From an uncultured Dysosmobacter sp. (lineage in GTDB: Bacteria; Bacillota; Clostridia; Oscillospirales; Oscillospiraceae): 29,795 nucleotides of DNA. Below the pieces are notes generated by a model that saw only the letters and a program-made list of their open reading frames with translations, did not search any database and had not been told where the DNA came from. The stretch's first letter is position 1, and each line of letters begins with the position of its first letter. A program made the position numbers and the translations under genes. The stretch lies in contig CAKUBJ010000023.1 of NCBI GenBank assembly GCA_934636905.1, positions 1-29,795 of the forward strand, in the 5' to 3' direction. This document shows, in pieces, positions 29,780 through 29,795 of this stretch.

Positions 29780-29795
29780 CTGCGCCCGCAGGCGC

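Overview
The window carries core genome of a high-GC, spore-forming, Gram-positive anaerobe of the Clostridia, most likely Oscillospiraceae/Ruminococcaceae. The evidence is a sporulation protease (SpoIVB), a SpoVD-type penicillin-binding protein with PASTA domains, a MurE with the DNPR motif of meso-diaminopimelate enzymes, a T-box in front of cysS, AGGAGG-type ribosome binding sites and strong consensus sigma-A promoters. The family assignment is inference from gene content and composition. Nearly every gene is on the minus strand. The exceptions are two phage-like lysis genes at 10922-12083.

Layout from left to right. 1-775 is an accessory patch: the start of a TetR-type regulator and an AT-richer TIGR04076-like gene, whose promoter lies in a 43-bp palindrome. 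804-2250 is a DnaQ-type exonuclease and a membrane-anchored nuclease in one operon. 2308-4933 is the greA-lysS operon, in which LysRS carries an extra C-terminal tRNA-binding domain; tandem terminators lie downstream and a perfect sigma-A promoter with inverted repeats lies upstream. 4953-8865 is an ftsE-ftsX-M23 hydrolase operon that continues into a 54-aa membrane protein and an unrecognised 247-aa protein; a 17-bp hairpin buries the ribosome binding site of the latter. 8910-10787 is cysS with terminator, T-box leader and promoter. 10922-12083 is the plus-strand holin-like and NAGPA-M15 lysin cassette, followed by a 217-bp MITE-like element (12105-12321).

12340-27089 is the division and cell-wall (dcw) cluster, read from right to left: mraZ, rsmH, ftsL, spoVD/ftsI, murE, mraY, ftsW, murG, murA, ftsQ, ftsZ and then spoIVB. 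It lacks murF, murD, murC/murB, ftsA and sepF. Internal promoters precede murE and ftsZ, a terminator-like hairpin separates ftsL from spoVD, and two MraZ-box-like repeats lie just downstream of the mraZ promoter. 27204-29049 is an rsmD-coaD-coiled-coil operon. 29139-29723 is a second GreA-like gene whose promoter overlaps an upstream terminator. The window closes with a second copy of 61 bp of the MITE-like element.

Together the genes make lipid-linked peptidoglycan precursor (MurA, MurE, MraY, MurG), polymerise it at the septum (FtsW, SpoVD/FtsI with FtsQ, FtsL, FtsZ) and split it (FtsEX with the M23 hydrolase). The most unusual material is the hairpin-ended repeat family, the orphan lysis cassette with an internal start site, the LysRS fusion, and the hairpin that hides a ribosome binding site.
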